A stretch of DNA of 64,000 bases from Isoetes taiwanensis (GCA_021234155.1 JAJEKV010000072.1:1468526-1532525), one strand, 5' to 3'. Shown: positions 12,845 through 25,674, counted from the first letter of the stretch. Made by a program: numbers and translations. Notes: a model not told the origin generated them from the sequence alone.

Positions 12845-12944
12845 TTGTTGCTTTATCCGTAAACATTTTCATCTCCCGTAAAAAAAAAAAAAATTGAAAA
12901 GAACCCGCTGGCTTTTTTCCCCAGGCCGGCCTTACTACTAGTTA

Positions 12945-13290
12945 GGGTGTGGTCACATGTACATATCAACATGAAGCGATAGACGTCAAAATGTAAAAAA
13001 CTACGGGTCACATGATACTTTTTGACATGGAAGGCTTGATGTCAACATCGATGGATTCAACCGGCTCTCTCTTCGGCTGAAGGAGTTCATGTTGACATGA
13101 ACCCTTTTAATTTTGACACGTTGCAATCTTGAAAAGACTCACCCGTCCAATTTTTAAAAGTTTTTGTTGAACGGTTAATGATGTTTTGACGTGGCATTAC
13201 TTCTTTAAATGAACATGTGACCGCCGTGTTTTAGAAACGTTCATGTCAACATGAACTAGATCATGTCAACATGATCATGTGACCCGGCCC
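12945..13290. mobile_element. Harbinger/Tourist-type MITE
   Basis: A 346-bp element. The left end GGGTGTGGTCACATG and the right end CATGTGACCCGGCCC are imperfect reverse complements, with further matching inward (ATATCAACATG against CATGTTGACATG). It is flanked on both sides by TTA (12942-12944 and 13291-13293), the 3-bp target duplication of PIF/Harbinger elements. Internally, CATGTCAACATG/CATGTTGACATG palindromes recur. It has no coding capacity. Confidence 0.75.
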
Positions 13291-13293
13291 TTA

Positions 13294-14651
13294 TACTTTT
13301 GGCCTAACGGAATTTTTACATTGTAGTAGTTTTTCGATAGCTTCCTTGAGGGATAAAGACCATAAGACTATAATAAAAAGAACCACAAAAAAATCGCACT
13401 ATGTTTGAGAAAAGCACAGCACCAAGGAGCCCACAAGTGAAGAAGCCGAACACATGCAAGTTGCCCATCAAGTTTGTACAAATCCACTGGTTATGGAGTC
13501 TTTTTTCTGTTAGCTATGGAGTTCTATAAATGTCAGTAGCCTATACTCTAGTTCTGTCACTCACTTTTACCATGCATCTGCTTAGAAAATTCTTTAAGAA
13601 ACTAGTTTGTGGATGCGCAATGCTTGGCATTAGCTCTATTTTTAGCAAAGAAACAAGAATTAAAGCGAACAAGCCAAAATCCTGTTCAAATCACATGTTT
13701 AGTCCAAAATGTTTTTGATATCTTTCTTTATATACAGCCGGGTTACAATTCAATTCAAAATGTAATCGTATAATTGGCGACAAAGAACTTGAACGCAACC
13801 GAGACGTCAATACAACAGAGCAAAAATATTCTCGCAAGAGTGATTATTTTGATAAAATCATTGGAATATTTATGTTTGACAGTTATGGATTATAACTTCA
13901 TCTTGATCTAATGGTGGGCAACAGCTGAATCAAATTAATCAGCAAGGACCTACAGTCAAGACCTATAGTCTAGTACCTTAACAACACATGAAGAATGTTG
14001 TAGCTTCGCTCTAGTGGCAAATCTCTTGCTCTACTACAATCTATTAATCTGAATTTGCAAGGGAAGCCACAATGGTACACCTAATGCTTAACATATGCTA
14101 CTCGTCACCAAGCTTGAGGACCAGAATAGCCCAAGAGGAGGCCTACCATCTCGGATTTGACTAACAAAGCAAAGCATTGGCCTCTAGGTTCAGGTTCATT
14201 GGTGGCAAGCAAACCAACAATTGTTCAGGAATTGTCCAAAATATTCCACCCTCACTGAAGAGAAACATAGGCCTTTTGTAATTTACAACGTGTGACCTAC
14301 AACATGGCAACTAGGTCGATGCTTCCATCTCCGGAATGGAAAACGGCTCAAAGATTCCGCTCAAGTGGTCAGCTGCATGTAAGCATCAGGCCATCCTCCC
14401 AGTTGCCATGTTGTGGCGGCATGGAAGTGGGTCCCCAATTCCAGACCCAATTCCAGACCCCTGAAATCAAATCCCATACAAAAGGCCAGATCACGACGTT
14501 TATGAATTCCATTTTAGATGGTGGTGATCACGGATCCGGGGAACATGGAGAAATCTAGGCCGTGCATGCATTGTTACCTTTTTCTTCTCCTTTTCTTCGC
14601 CTCGTCCTCCTCATCTCCCACAGTCCGGCATCTCTGTCTGATCGGTTGATC
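13294..14651 (+). other. Upstream region of the SMT1 gene
   Basis: About 1.35 kb without a supported gene between the MITE and the SMT1 start codon. The last 70 bases before the ATG are C/T-rich (14575-14640), as is common in plant 5' leaders. No clear TATA box could be fixed. A short in-frame peptide at 14292-14558 has no family-like motif. Confidence 0.4.
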
Positions 14652-17600
14652 ATGGGATCCAGTGCTGTAGATCTTGCTACAGGCCTTGGAGGCAGCCTCA
14701 CTCGCAAAGAAATGCTTTCCTCTGTCGATCAGTAAGTGCTCTGCTTTCTGTTTGTACTGCTGCTCGCCATTGCCCCCCTTTTTCTGGGCATTATAATTTT
14801 CTTCCTTCCCTAGTTGTATGTACTTAGAATTAAACCGATCCATTCTTTTCTAATACAAAGATACCACATTGTCTTTTGGAAAATTTTGTACTTGATGTGA
14901 CATGTTCTAGCTTCATCCAAACAGTCTATCTCGAATCTGAATGTGGTTGCGCCATTTGAAATGTTTTGGATGTCAGACAGTGCTTGTGTCATTTGGAATA
15001 TTTTGGATGTCAGACAAAGCGTTGTGTAATGCTTCTCGTATTGGCAATTGTTAGGTACGAAAAATATCATTCCTATCACGGTGGTGATGAAGAAGCCAGG
15101 AAAACAAACTACACTGACATGGTATCATTTTCACTTTTTACCAAAGTATCTGCCCATTTGTGTGACTCCCATGCAATTTTTAAATTCATTCTGAATGTAA
15201 TAGGTTAACAAATACTACGATCTTGCCACAAGCTTTTATGAATATGGATGGGGGCAGTCGTTCCATTTTGCTAACAGGTGACCCCTAATATCTTTGGAGT
15301 ATGTTCTGCTTTAGTTTCCATGATTTAATTGCTGTGAATTATTATAGGTTCAAAGATGAAACACTTCAAGAAAGCATCAAAAGGCATGAACATTTTCTTG
15401 CTCTACATCTGGGGCTTAAGCCTGGGATGAAGGTGATGATTTAGTAATTTCATAATCGAAGATGTCGAGCTTAGCCAATGCATTGCCTTTGATTTGCAGG
15501 TCTTGGATGTAGGCTGTGGAATTGGAGGACCACTACGAGAGGTTTCTAGGTTTAGGTGTGCTCTTCTTCCATTTCATTTCTCTTATGATGATCTTTGATA
15601 ACAACTTCAATTTGACCACTGCTGTGTGCATGCCACCTTCTATAATGAAGAGTGTAGTATTTGTGTGGATTTATAGGTTTACACTTATAATCATGCATAG
15701 CAATAAATGGAAGAATTTAAATTAGAACTGAATGCAAGTTACAAAAATGATACATCGGACAAAACTGTTAGTTACGTGTCATTTCTCGAGGTTAACTCAG
15801 CATGTACTTGTAGCTTTAACTAATTAAGTAATACCTTTGTTTCAGTGGGGCGTCAGTTATTGGATTGAACAACAATGCATATCAAATTTCTAGAGGGCGT
15901 GTAAGTGCAAACATGAGAACTTTGCTAAGCTTTGATAACTGTTGTTTTTTCCCATATTATGGTGCTTTTCTGGGTTGATCACATCTTTCTATGTTCGCAG
16001 GAGTTAAATAAAAAGTATGGACTGGATAAGATTTGTGATTTTATCAAGGTAAGCATCACTACATTTACCCTATGTTTAAAGCATGGAAGAACATGTGGCA
16101 ACCAAAAGTATAAAAGGGAGATTTTTCCTGCTTTTGGAAACTGTAGATAGCTGGCACCTATTATAAGCATTGCTAGGAGGAAAGTTGATATTAAGCTTTT
16201 TTATGTAAAGGGCAGTCCTAAAAAGTCAACCACCAAGGTGATTGACTATTAAAATGCTGCAGGATATTTGAGTAACAAAAAGATATTTTAACAGACATCA
16301 TTTCATGTGTTTCCACTAGTAGAAAGAAATAAGAAAGAAAGGGTTTATTCATGTCTACTGAAAAACCATAGGATCTATGAGACCAAATAAATACAGCAAG
16401 TCTTCAACATCCAGGAACATTCTCCTAACTGCAAGTGCTAGTTAAATCTAGCAACAAAAGAGAAGTTAGAACTTATTGATAAAGCTTACCAATGAATAAA
16501 GCTTACCAATGATTCTGTACTCTATGAGTTGATTAACACACCCACTTAAAAGGTCTGAAAAAACTCTGTGATGCTTTCTGCATGCCTATGGACCCTTTTC
16601 TTCTTTTGGTGCTGTTCTTTCTTAACCTTTTTGGCTATTTCTTGAGTGCGGGCAGTGGCGTCTTCCTATTACTGTCGAATGGTGTCGGGTAAAGTATGAG
16701 AAAAGAAGTCAACATGCGAGTGCCATGCTTTTTTGTGACATAATGTAGGTGGTGCTATTGCAGTCTCAAGAGCCTTAAAACAAAAAAAGAAGCATAACAT
16801 GCTAGGGAATATGAACAAAAGCATGGTGCCTAGATATTAAAAGTAATTAGATGTTGATTTACAGTATCCTTCAATATTGGGCTCTTTTGGAATTTCAGAA
16901 TAGGCATTTCCCAGGGGCATTGATAGTACTTTGGGCAATTTTTAACATTAGATAGAATGAGATTTGTGTTTCTGATAGGTGGGCAATATGTTACAGGGAG
17001 ACTTCATGAAGATGCCAATTCCAGATGAAAGCTTTGATGCTGCTTATGCCATTGAAGCAACCTGTCATGCTCCAGATCCTGTGAGTGTCATTGTGGATAA
17101 TCTCATGTAAGCAAAATCTGATTTTTGCATGACAAATGTGGGTGGTTTCCTAGGTAGGATGCTACAAGGAAATCAAGAGAGTTCTGAAACCTGGCCAACT
17201 TTTTGCTGGATATGAATGGTGCATGACTGATGCTTATGACCCCAGTAATGGCATACATCAAAAAATTAAGGTACTAGAGACGCTTTCATTTTTCAAGTGT
17301 CATTCCATTTTTCAAGAATCAGATGTAGATTTTAACAGGACACCTAAAAAGGCTATACTGACTAATTTTACTGTTACAGGCTGAAATTGAACTCGGAGAC
17401 GGATTGCCAGATATCCGTACAACAAAGCAATGCCTAGAGGCATTGAAAGCAGCTGGCTTTGAGGTCTGTATTTAGTTCATTTTGTTGATTCAATTGTATG
17501 TAGTGGGGTTTCAATTTGCAGTATTTTTTTTGTAGGTTCTAATGGAGGAGGATTTAGCTAAATCTTCACCATTGCCGTGGTATTTACCGTTGGATCCAAA

Positions 17601-17996
17601 CCATTTTTCGCTATCCAGCTTCCGATTGACAAGAATAGGACGTTTCATAACCAGAAACATGGTATTTTCCATTCTCGTTAATAGTTGCAATCTACTAGAA
17701 TGCGTGCAACTGCATCATATAACATAATATTCGCGCATATTTGCGTGCAGGTATGGGCCATGGAGACACTAAGGGTTGCTCCTCAAGGTAGTTGTAGAGT
17801 GAGTGCATTCCTGGAGGCGGCTGCAGATGGTCTAGTTGAGGGTGGAAGGTTCTCTTCTCTGCTTATTTTTATTTGTTTCATTAAGCATGTGTTTTTTTTT
17901 TGTACTTGGCACTACAATATTATTATCTTCTTATTGTGCAGGAAGGAGATATTTACACCCATGTATTTCTTTGTGGTGCGAAAGCCAATGGAGTGA
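14652..17996 (+). CDS. SMT1: Sterol C-24 methyltransferase, SMT1 type (13 exons)
   Basis: Transfers a methyl group from S-adenosylmethionine to C-24 of cycloartenol, an early committed step of plant sterol synthesis in the endoplasmic reticulum. Exons: 14652-14731, 15055-15121, 15204-15277, 15348-15432, 15500-15555, 15846-15900, 16001-16048, 16997-17080, 17154-17270, 17380-17463, 17536-17661, 17751-17848, 17942-17996. All introns are GT-AG and phases agree, giving 1029 nt and 342 aa, normal for SMT1. Visible motifs are the sterol-binding YEYGWGQSFHFA (residues 61-72), SAM motif LDVGCGIGGP (104-113), YAIEATCHAP (172-181), YEWCMTDAYDP and a C-terminal FFVVRKPME. It lacks the N-terminal membrane segment of SMT2, and YEWCMTDAYDP is SMT1-like. 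No disruption is seen, so it is likely functional. Confidence 0.96.
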
Positions 17997-18172
17997 ATTA
18001 TTCTTTGGAATCTTGTATTACTACGTTGGTGTTTGTAGCCAGTTTATAAATTATTTTACAAATTTCTTCCTTCAGCGCATGAAGGGATCTGTATTATTTG
18101 AGACTCATTTCCAACTTCCATTGACAAACTAAGATTTTGGCCTTGGTTAGTTGTTTGCACATTACTCCATGA

Positions 18173-18178
18173 AATAAA
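18173..18178 (+). terminator. Candidate polyadenylation signal of SMT1
   Basis: AATAAA lies 177 bases after the SMT1 stop codon in AT-rich sequence (CATGAAATAAAATAGT). This fits a plant near-upstream element but was chosen by eye only. Confidence 0.4.
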
Positions 18179-18589
18179 ATAGTACATAAGTGCTTTGATT
18201 GGTTCCTGGTCTTGGAGTTATTTGATTAGCCTAGTTAAGGATGTTGATTGGTCGAATTTCTCTTTTTTAAAATGTGGCACTTTTTCAGCCAGCACACATG
18301 CTGCTTTGCTTTGCTTTATGTCTTCTTTCTCCAGATGAATAAAAGCGATGCAAGTAGGGATAAAAGCACATTTTGAGTTTAGCAGCATCTGCTCTTGGAC
18401 CTGATTTATGGCAATGGAAGCATGGCTTGGCATGGCTCCTTTTTTCCGTCTTCTTACGGCTTAGTGGTGGCTCTCTGATGTTCTCTTCTGCTGCATTCTA
18501 CATCACTAAGATTATCTGAATCATTTAATTTCCAGTTTTAAAAGCTGCCTTCCAATTCTACTTTCTATGACCATGGCCACAAATATTAG

Positions 18590-21560
18590 TTAATGGAACT
18601 TCTGGAGCTAACTTCGAACTTGGCAAATCAGAGGAAGAGGAAAGGAAGATTAGAGGAAGACGAGCAAGTTAGTGGTCAAGATTGGCCTATTTTATCTCTG
18701 TCCTGTTTCCGTATTTGTGCTTGCTTCTGTACTCTTTTAACATAACAGAGCCGATTTTTTCAGATTTAGTCATATGGTCACGCATTACATGAACCATGTC
18801 TTTTTTTTAGATTTAAGTCAGTTTATCATTCTCTTGCTTTTCATTTTCTCATCCATAGTGCTGTCAAACGCATTGGATCAATGCTGCCTGCTACTTTTTT
18901 TGCAGTTTCAGTAGCAATCCCTAGATTTGGCATGTACCAATGCCAAAACCTTCTAATGTATAATAAATTAAGATGTTTGCTTTCGTTTGGTAGTTCGGCA
19001 ACTATACTGCAGTTACTAATTCTGCACTAAGCAGTCACAGTACATGTGGATTTCAAGCTTGTCTGGCAACCACCTGACAGACTTCATCACGACTATGGCT
19101 ATGGCGAAGCCTTCTCCTTTCTTCAGAGATTTGAAGAATGGCTAGTATTCAAGGGATATGAAATTGGACGAGCTTTGAACTGTGCCCTAAATAGGAGCCT
19201 GATTTGGGACAAAAGCAAGGTTAAAGATGAACAATCCTCCCAAATCTGGGTACTAACATAGGTTAGCTGGAATCCTTCATAAGTGAACATTGTTTATTTA
19301 ACTCCATTTTGTTTTCATCTGCAAATTGTTGTGCCTTAGCTAGTAGCCATCAAGCACTGACAAATTAGAGTGGAGTAATATCAGATAATGGCAGACTGCA
19401 CTTGAGAACTTGGCAAAAACAGTTCATGGAATGCAAAAGAGTCATTGCTGGCAAGTTGCATCCGCGCAGATAGAATTTTTGGTCATTCCTATTTACAAGG
19501 TGATTTCTGAAATCAGCCTTGTCATTGAATGTCAATGTATGCATGCACTAAAGCTAAAGTGGGGACTGCTCGCAAGCTCCTGGTTATGAAAATGCCTTTT
19601 GGTAAAAATTATCTTTACTGATCAAGTCCTCTTCTGCAGGTCTTATGTACAATGTTGGAGCACCCAGAACCAGAGCAACGTTTTGGAGCATTACAACAAC
19701 TGGATTTTCTGTTACAGAAAGGGTCTGGAATGGAACAACATCAAATTGCTAATAAGAAAGGGCCATTCATTGGCATATTGAATAGGAGCCTCACATATGA
19801 TGGTTTCATCTATAAACTTGTTGGGATCGGGAAGTTTCATCTGCTTCAGGTGATCCTTTACTTGCACTATGCCGAGAAGCCTTGGAGCTATTACTAAATT
19901 TTATGCCACTAGCCTCCTTCACATTAGCTGCAATCTCTTTTGAGTTCAATTGATGCTATTTGCCCTGTTCTTTCACCATCCATACTCGCCATTAAAACAG
20001 GCCCATTGACGCAACTTTCATTAGCTGTACTTGTGGGGGCCTGCCTGTATTAGTCAGTGGATGGTATTGGTCTTGTCCCAGAGAAGGTGTGGACAAATAT
20101 AGAACATATAGCAAAGTCTAAGCATGGTAAGTATCGGCTATGGTATTCAGCATAACACTTTATTATTTCTTAAACTTCATATGACAGTATTAGGTGGTTT
20201 TCTTTTATCGTATTATTTGCTGCTTGAAAGTCTTTTTCTTGGTAATGCCTTTTTTCTATTCATTACCCAAGATAGATTTCCGGAGGAAGAAGTAAGTTGA
20301 ATCATTTCATTAGGGAAGTAATTTAATCGATTCCGTTGGGTTTGGACAGGTTTGCATATCTTTTTTGTGAGCCTTTAATAACAATAAAACCATTTCTGAG
20401 TATTATCAACTTACATGATGTGCTCGAGTTACCTCTTCTCCACAACTTCTTCATAATGGCAGCTGAGAAGATGGTCATCAATGTTGAATATAATCAGCTC
20501 AATCCTCTACTTTGGGCAACTGGGAATGTCCATGGCGATGTTAATGATGAAACTGGTATTCACCCTATCCTGAAAACATTGAACATTAACCAGGTGCGTT
20601 TTTACTATGTATCTGGCCATTTGGTCAGATTTTGCGAGAGCATTGTTGTAGTGGCAAATACATATGTGCCATATGCTCTGTGCTAAATATTTCATCCAGA
20701 AAAAAAAAAGAACTTTTCCCCGCTGGATAAAGCATAAGAAATCTAGTTGTGGGGTTTATGAGTATATAAGTGAAGATTTAAAAGCTAATTTTAGTTTTTC
20801 CTATGCATGATCTTTGTCCAGTTGATATTGAAGCCCAACACATACATAAATAGAGACTCATGGTGCAATTGTGGAATTTGTAAACCCCAAGTAAGTGAAG
20901 CACCTTGAGTGACTTGTTTGATAATTAGTCAACACTTGGGAGACTTTATTACAGATTGAAATGCTAACTTGTGGACGATTGTGCCATATAATTTAGATGC
21001 TTATGCCTGCAAACATGTGCAGATATAAGGATGCATCCAGATCATCATTTATGTCATCAACAAGGGTGGAATACATGACGCAAGATTTCACCCGCAGTTT
21101 GCCTGCTTCTGCAAATGTTGGATTCACGGTCGCTTCAAGCCATAAAAAAAGGGATAATAATCAGTCAAAATGCATTCTTACTTAACAGATATATTGTTAT
21201 CTTTGTTGTCATAGGTAATGGATGCTTGAGCGATAAAAAAAGGGATAATAATCAGTCAAAATGCATTCTTACTTAACAGAGATATTGTTTTCTTTGTTGT
21301 CATAGGAAATGGATGCTTGGGCTGCTTATGTGCCAGTAAAGAACAACCTTGAAGACTCAGTATGTTGGACGTTGCATAGTTACAGATTGTGGCAAAACAG
21401 GTCCCAGAAGGAAACATCAAACCACAGGGGAGATGGCCATATACAGATGCGACAACCTCATTTTAAGAAAGGGTATTAATACAATTCTGAAGTTGCCTTT
21501 TCTTGACATGCAAGCAAAAAAATTAGGCTGGCGTTCACATAGAAAAACTAAGGTACATTA
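18590..21560 (+). pseudogene. Broken exons of a helical-repeat-like protein gene
   Basis: Several + strand stretches read like real protein and are mostly preceded by acceptor-like sites. They are a frame with EAFSFLQRFEEWLVFKGYE (about 19100-19160), VLCTMLEHPEPEQRFGALQQL after TTCTGCAG (19640-19700), DPLLALCREALELLLNF (about 19853-19905), DGIGLVPEKVWTNIEHIAKS (20057-20120) followed by GTAAGT, and EMDAWAAYVPVKNNLEDSV (21306-21365). The leucine-rich alpha-helical look suggests a HEAT/armadillo-type protein. Stops between adjacent pieces (about 19950 and 20050) argue for a pseudogene or a badly degraded copy. I do not recognise the family. Confidence 0.45.
21145..21320 (+). repeat. ~88-bp tandem duplication
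   Basis: AAAAAAAGGGATAATAATCA through GTAATGGATGCTTG (about 21145-21233) is repeated at 21234-21320 with few changes. The duplication covers an intron 3' end and the first codons of the following exon of the broken gene above, so it duplicates an acceptor site. Confidence 0.8.
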
Positions 21561-21619
21561 GTTGAATGGGCAAAAAGTAGAATTATGGCCACGGATTGTA
21601 TGGAAGCCTGAATGGAGTC

Positions 21620-23490
21620 TTACATTTTCTGATATAAAGAGGAAACTCTGGGGGCATTGCAAAGGTCAATCCTTATTATTTGGGGTAGAGAGATTCCAAT
21701 TCATGACCTGTCCTTGAATGGCACACTTGTGATGTATTACACAGGCAAAGGTAGTATTTTATGCATGGATTTGATTGGTTTAAGTATGATTGAGCCTGAT
21801 TGGCATGTTTGGTAGCTCGGTTGAGCTTCAGTCCCTGCATGTTGAGAAAGAAGGCTGGCAGTCAAGCCCATTCACTACAAGGATGAATCAATACCTGAAG
21901 AAATTAGAATGGGTTCCCATGAGGGAACATGTGAAACATATGACTCCTTTGATGTTGTTAAGTCATTTCATGTAGAAACATGTGCTTTTTGGATCCTCTT
22001 ATAAGGCAAAGAACATACCATCAATAACATCATTGCCTAATCGTGTTTGCTGTGTACCATTAATACCATCATTAAAAGGTCAATGCAATGCACACTTGTA
22101 TTACGAGCTACAAATTTTCATAGGTTGCTAATTAATCAATAATGAATCTATACTGAAGTAGAAGATTGTAAACAAGCACTCGCTCCAGCCCAAAGTACAC
22201 AACCTTCTTCAACACCATCAAAGTAAGACCACCAACTTAAAGCAAACTTACAAAAACACTAGGAACCCACATCATCAACAAAGAAGAGGCACTTATCAAA
22301 ATTGACACTAACATCACAGTGTTGCGCATGCATCACGAGGATGTGCGACATTTCAACCCAATGGTTATGGTCAAAATGTTTCCCAACAAACATGTTCACA
22401 AAATACCAGTTATACAATGCAACAATAGAAGCACCTCATTCATCTCATACATAGCAAGTATCAAGAAAAAAAACCACTACATAGAAGAAGTAGTAGACCG
22501 ACCTCTGGTTCCATAGACGACCAAACGGTCGCCCTACAAGGCCGACCCGAAATGAACAACTTGATTGAAGACCCGACATTCCACAGGATGCAGAATCAAT
22601 GATTACCAATATGAATATAGTGGGAAAAATAGTAAATAGTCAATGGAACAACAAGCGTAGTCACATACATAGAGACAGATGACCAATCAGAATACACAAT
22701 AGTCTACATTGACAACTCTCTCCAACACATGCACATCAAATGAACACTGGTTGAGTACATCAAATAAACCTCTTCTTAACCATTGTAATTTAACAAATAT
22801 ATCCTAGTTCCCACAATTGATATTGAAACTTGGCTCCTTTCAATTAAACCCATCCGATCCTTCAAAATTCAACTGCTTCAGAAAAAATATACTGCTAAAG
22901 AGAGAAAAAATTGCTGTGATTTACATTTTTGCACCTTGTGAAAATCTTGCTCAATAATCTAGATAACAGGTTCCATGTCTTCTAAATGGTTTTAGATTCT
23001 ATACAGTTGTGTCAAGTTTCCTTGGGCTTTACTAACCTTTTGCATGGATAATAGGGTCTATTTTGTTTTACAAGCCTTGCCAATTTGATTGATGGAAATT
23101 GTTTTATCTTTTACATTTGCCCGTCTTTTTCTTCCTATACTATCCACCCAAGCTGGCATTTTTAATAGTTTTATATTAAGGTTGGAGCTTAAGGAATTTC
23201 ATTATCTAGTAAATATAAGATATCACACTCACTGGTATGTTGATGTGCTAAAGTTCCTTTCATTACATAGACTCATATTTTGTGCGACCTCTAAAAATAT
23301 TGGGTAGTAGCATGATGCAGGAAAATTTGGTGTCCTGCCCATGTCTTTTTTATTCAAACCCATGATTGGATGAAAAATTGGTCTCAACAAATGAGTTGAG
23401 AGCTGTTAGTCAAGACATAAATTCGTCTTAGGATGGATCTTGGTGTTAATGTTTGAGGAATTTGAGCATTTCTTCCAAAGGCTTTTATAT
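21620..23490. other. Intergenic stretch, nothing supported
   Basis: AT-rich DNA with no convincing coding exon, RNA gene or repeat end that I could identify. Part of it (22150-22500) is rich in A and C on the + strand. Confidence 0.45.
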
Positions 23491-23498
23491 ATATCAGT

Positions 23499-23680
23499 CA
23501 CAGATCTTGATCGTCCATTTGGCCTAGACGATCTCTATTGTTAGCAAAAGCTTCTTGGCGATCCTTCTCGATATATCAACTGTCAGATCTTGGTCGTCCA
23601 TATGTGCCTAGACGATCTTAGTATTCGAATTTAATGGTTGTCAGATCTTGGTCGTCCATTTGCGTTCCAAATGATCTTAG
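23499..23680 (+). repeat. Three spaced copies of a 38-bp motif
   Basis: CAGATCTTGGTCGTCCATTT followed by a CCTAGACGATCTTAG-like end occurs at about 23500-23537, 23583-23620 and 23641-23680, with small changes. No function is evident. Confidence 0.7.
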
Positions 23681-24189
23681 CTGTCAGATTTGATGGCTTT
23701 GAAAGCTTCTTGTAGTCTCTCTCGTTCGTTCATCCTTTGCCCACATGTTAGAGATCTTCTAAAATTTTTGTATTGAAGGAAACCCTTACCCCCAACACGG
23801 GACATGGAAAGCCCCTTAACCAACTCTTCACATTCATTATCTTGCGCTATATGGAATACTAATGGCCCATCTGTATAAAAGTATCTTATGTTGTTTTACA
23901 TAACCCAGTAACGTCCATCATAATCTAAGGCTCTTGTTGTTCTCCCTAAAGATGGTCCCAACCTATAGAACCAACGTCATCTTCAACATATATACCAAAA
24001 CAATTCAAAACTAGAAACACATGCCCGACCATGGTGGGCATTAGTCCTTGGCACTTATAAACCAAAAACAATGATATAGCTTTTTGTTATCTATTTGTAA
24101 AGGGCATAGATATAATGGGTATTCATGATGAAGTGTCCCGTATGAGCATGGTAGTACTCATGCTAGACGTCATACATCTTCTTATACTA

Positions 24190-24440
24190 CATGTATTCTG
24201 CCATTTTCTTCTTGGATATCTTGTCAGCATTAAGGATGTACACGTCCTTCGCCTTCTTGCCCCCTATTTTCTTCTGCAAGACTGGCCACTTAGAGGCGGC
24301 AGTGCAAATGGCTCGGACGTGTCCTGCAACTGTGGCATCTTCTTCAACTTCGTTGGCGGCATCCTCTTGATCCAACGGGTCGGTCTCGTCGTTATTTTCA
24401 ACGTTTGGGCCTTTTTTTGCTCGCCCGGCGGGGCTTCTCC
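24190..24440 (-). pseudogene. Unrecognised - strand frame (charged protein piece)
   Basis: A - strand frame reads acidic then basic: a run with NDETDPLDQEDAANEVEED followed by ICTAASKWPVLQKKIGGKKA and a KKKMAEYM end. The composition is protein-like, but I do not recognise a family and the frame has no good start. It lies next to retroelement debris (24524 onward) and may be part of it. Confidence 0.25.
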
Positions 24441-24523
24441 AACAAAAGTGTTCTTCAAAAGCCTATGGTCGAAGATCAGGTTCTTAAGCAACTGACTCCT
24501 GAGACCAGCGTTCCAGCCTATTT

Positions 24524-24710
24524 GATTGTTGACTTGTCATAATCCTGAACCCAAGTGTTTCCAAGCCTCTGTTGAGCATACAACATAAAGAATTCTTGTT
24601 TTGATTTGAGCCCAATTGGGTGGATGAACATCTCTAAAGATTGGAGGTGAATTTATTTACTAATTTTTTTGTTTGTTTTCTTACCTGAGAACAGAGATTT
24701 TGATTCATAT
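24524..24710 (+). repeat. Dispersed repeat copy 1 (~185 bp)
   Basis: Starts near TTGACTTGTCATAATCCTGA and includes GTGTTTCCAAGCCTCTGTTG and AAAGAATTCTTGTTTTGAT. A clear homologue in the same orientation lies at 25716-25896. The second copy sits just inside an LTR/primer-site junction, so both are probably leader regions of the same LTR retroelement family. Confidence 0.75.
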
Positions 24711-25209
24711 CAATTTGGATAATCGCAGACGATCTATCTTGAGAAGGGATGGATTGATATGGAGCGAGCATGGGGAAGTGGTTCACATTGAATAAGGTGA
24801 CAAATTATGGCAGATTCTTGTAAACAATATTATTTCCTATGCTGTTAATGAGAAAATGGCCAGGAGTAATAATTGTCCAAAGACAGAGACACTTGCCAAT
24901 ATGAAGTTTATACCACCATTGTAATATTTAAGGAGAGGGTCCAGGCATTAGCACATATTGAGGATGACAGGGCCGTGCATGTTAAAGGGTCATACATCTA
25001 AAATGGAAGATTCTTAATAATAAAAGAATATGCTATTCATAAAGACAAAGGGGAGGACCTTTATTATTTAATACGATAGGTCGTCTACTATTAATATTGA
25101 AGGGCTTAAAAGGGCAATAGTGTTATATAAGGTTAAGGATGGACATCTAAGAGACATACCCACAATCAGGACAAAAGCGGCTGATCAAGTACTTGTACCA
25201 GCGACTATG

Positions 25210-25658
25210 TGTTGAAGACACCTGCAACAATTAGTTAATACCTGCGACCAACTTTTGGACCAAAAATGGACTGCCTCTTTCTGGCTGCAGATGGATGCTA
25301 CTGCCGTGGTATAGATTTGCTTTGAGTTTGATTGATGCTCAAATTTTGTCAAGAATAGACATAACCTATTATTATCCTATCTTGGTATTCCTATTCGTGT
25401 GCCTATGTACTAATTAACCTTCTGAATGAAGGTGGAGTAGGGAGGCTACGTAGAGTAGCGAGATTATTCTAAAAAGCTAATAAGCCAGAACTAGTGCCTT
25501 GTATGTGCCATAGCCTAGTAGACCTACTTAGGTGGTTAATTGTGCTTCCATATCTATCTTGCTTGAATAAGATCTAATTTATTTCGAGTTCCATTACTCT
25601 CTTGAGTAACTGCTGAGTTCTTGTTGTTAAAAGAGAGCAAGTTCCTTAAAGCATACCA
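25210..25658 (+). mobile_element. Candidate LTR (solo or 5' LTR)
   Basis: The block begins TGTTGAAGACACC, a common start for copia-type LTRs, and ends in CA at 25658. Two bases later comes a primer-binding site for initiator tRNA-Met. No second LTR was found, so it is a solo LTR with some leader, or a fragment. Confidence 0.55.
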
Positions 25659-25660
25659 AT

Positions 25661-25674
25661 TGATATCAGAGCCA
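25661..25674 (+). promoter_or_regulatory. tRNA-Met primer-binding site
   Basis: TGATATCAGAGCCA differs by one base from TGGTATCAGAGCCA, the sequence complementary to the 3' end of plant initiator tRNA-Met and used to prime reverse transcription. It sits 2 bases after the proposed LTR end. Confidence 0.7.

Larger units (their letters stand above)
6600..12870 (-). mobile_element. LINE family B (plant L1 type), nearly full length, decayed
   Basis: A GC-rich element on the - strand. Its 3' end is marked by a T run at 6601-6628, which is the poly(A) tail read from the other strand. Going 5' to 3' on the - strand there is an ORF1-like region (12844 down to about 10600), an endonuclease region (about 10475-9980), a reverse transcriptase (about 9380-8100) and a zinc-finger-containing C-terminal region (about 8200-7300). 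That is the domain order of plant L1 elements. GC content is visibly higher than in flanking DNA. Many frameshifts and stops make it inactive. Confidence 0.85.
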
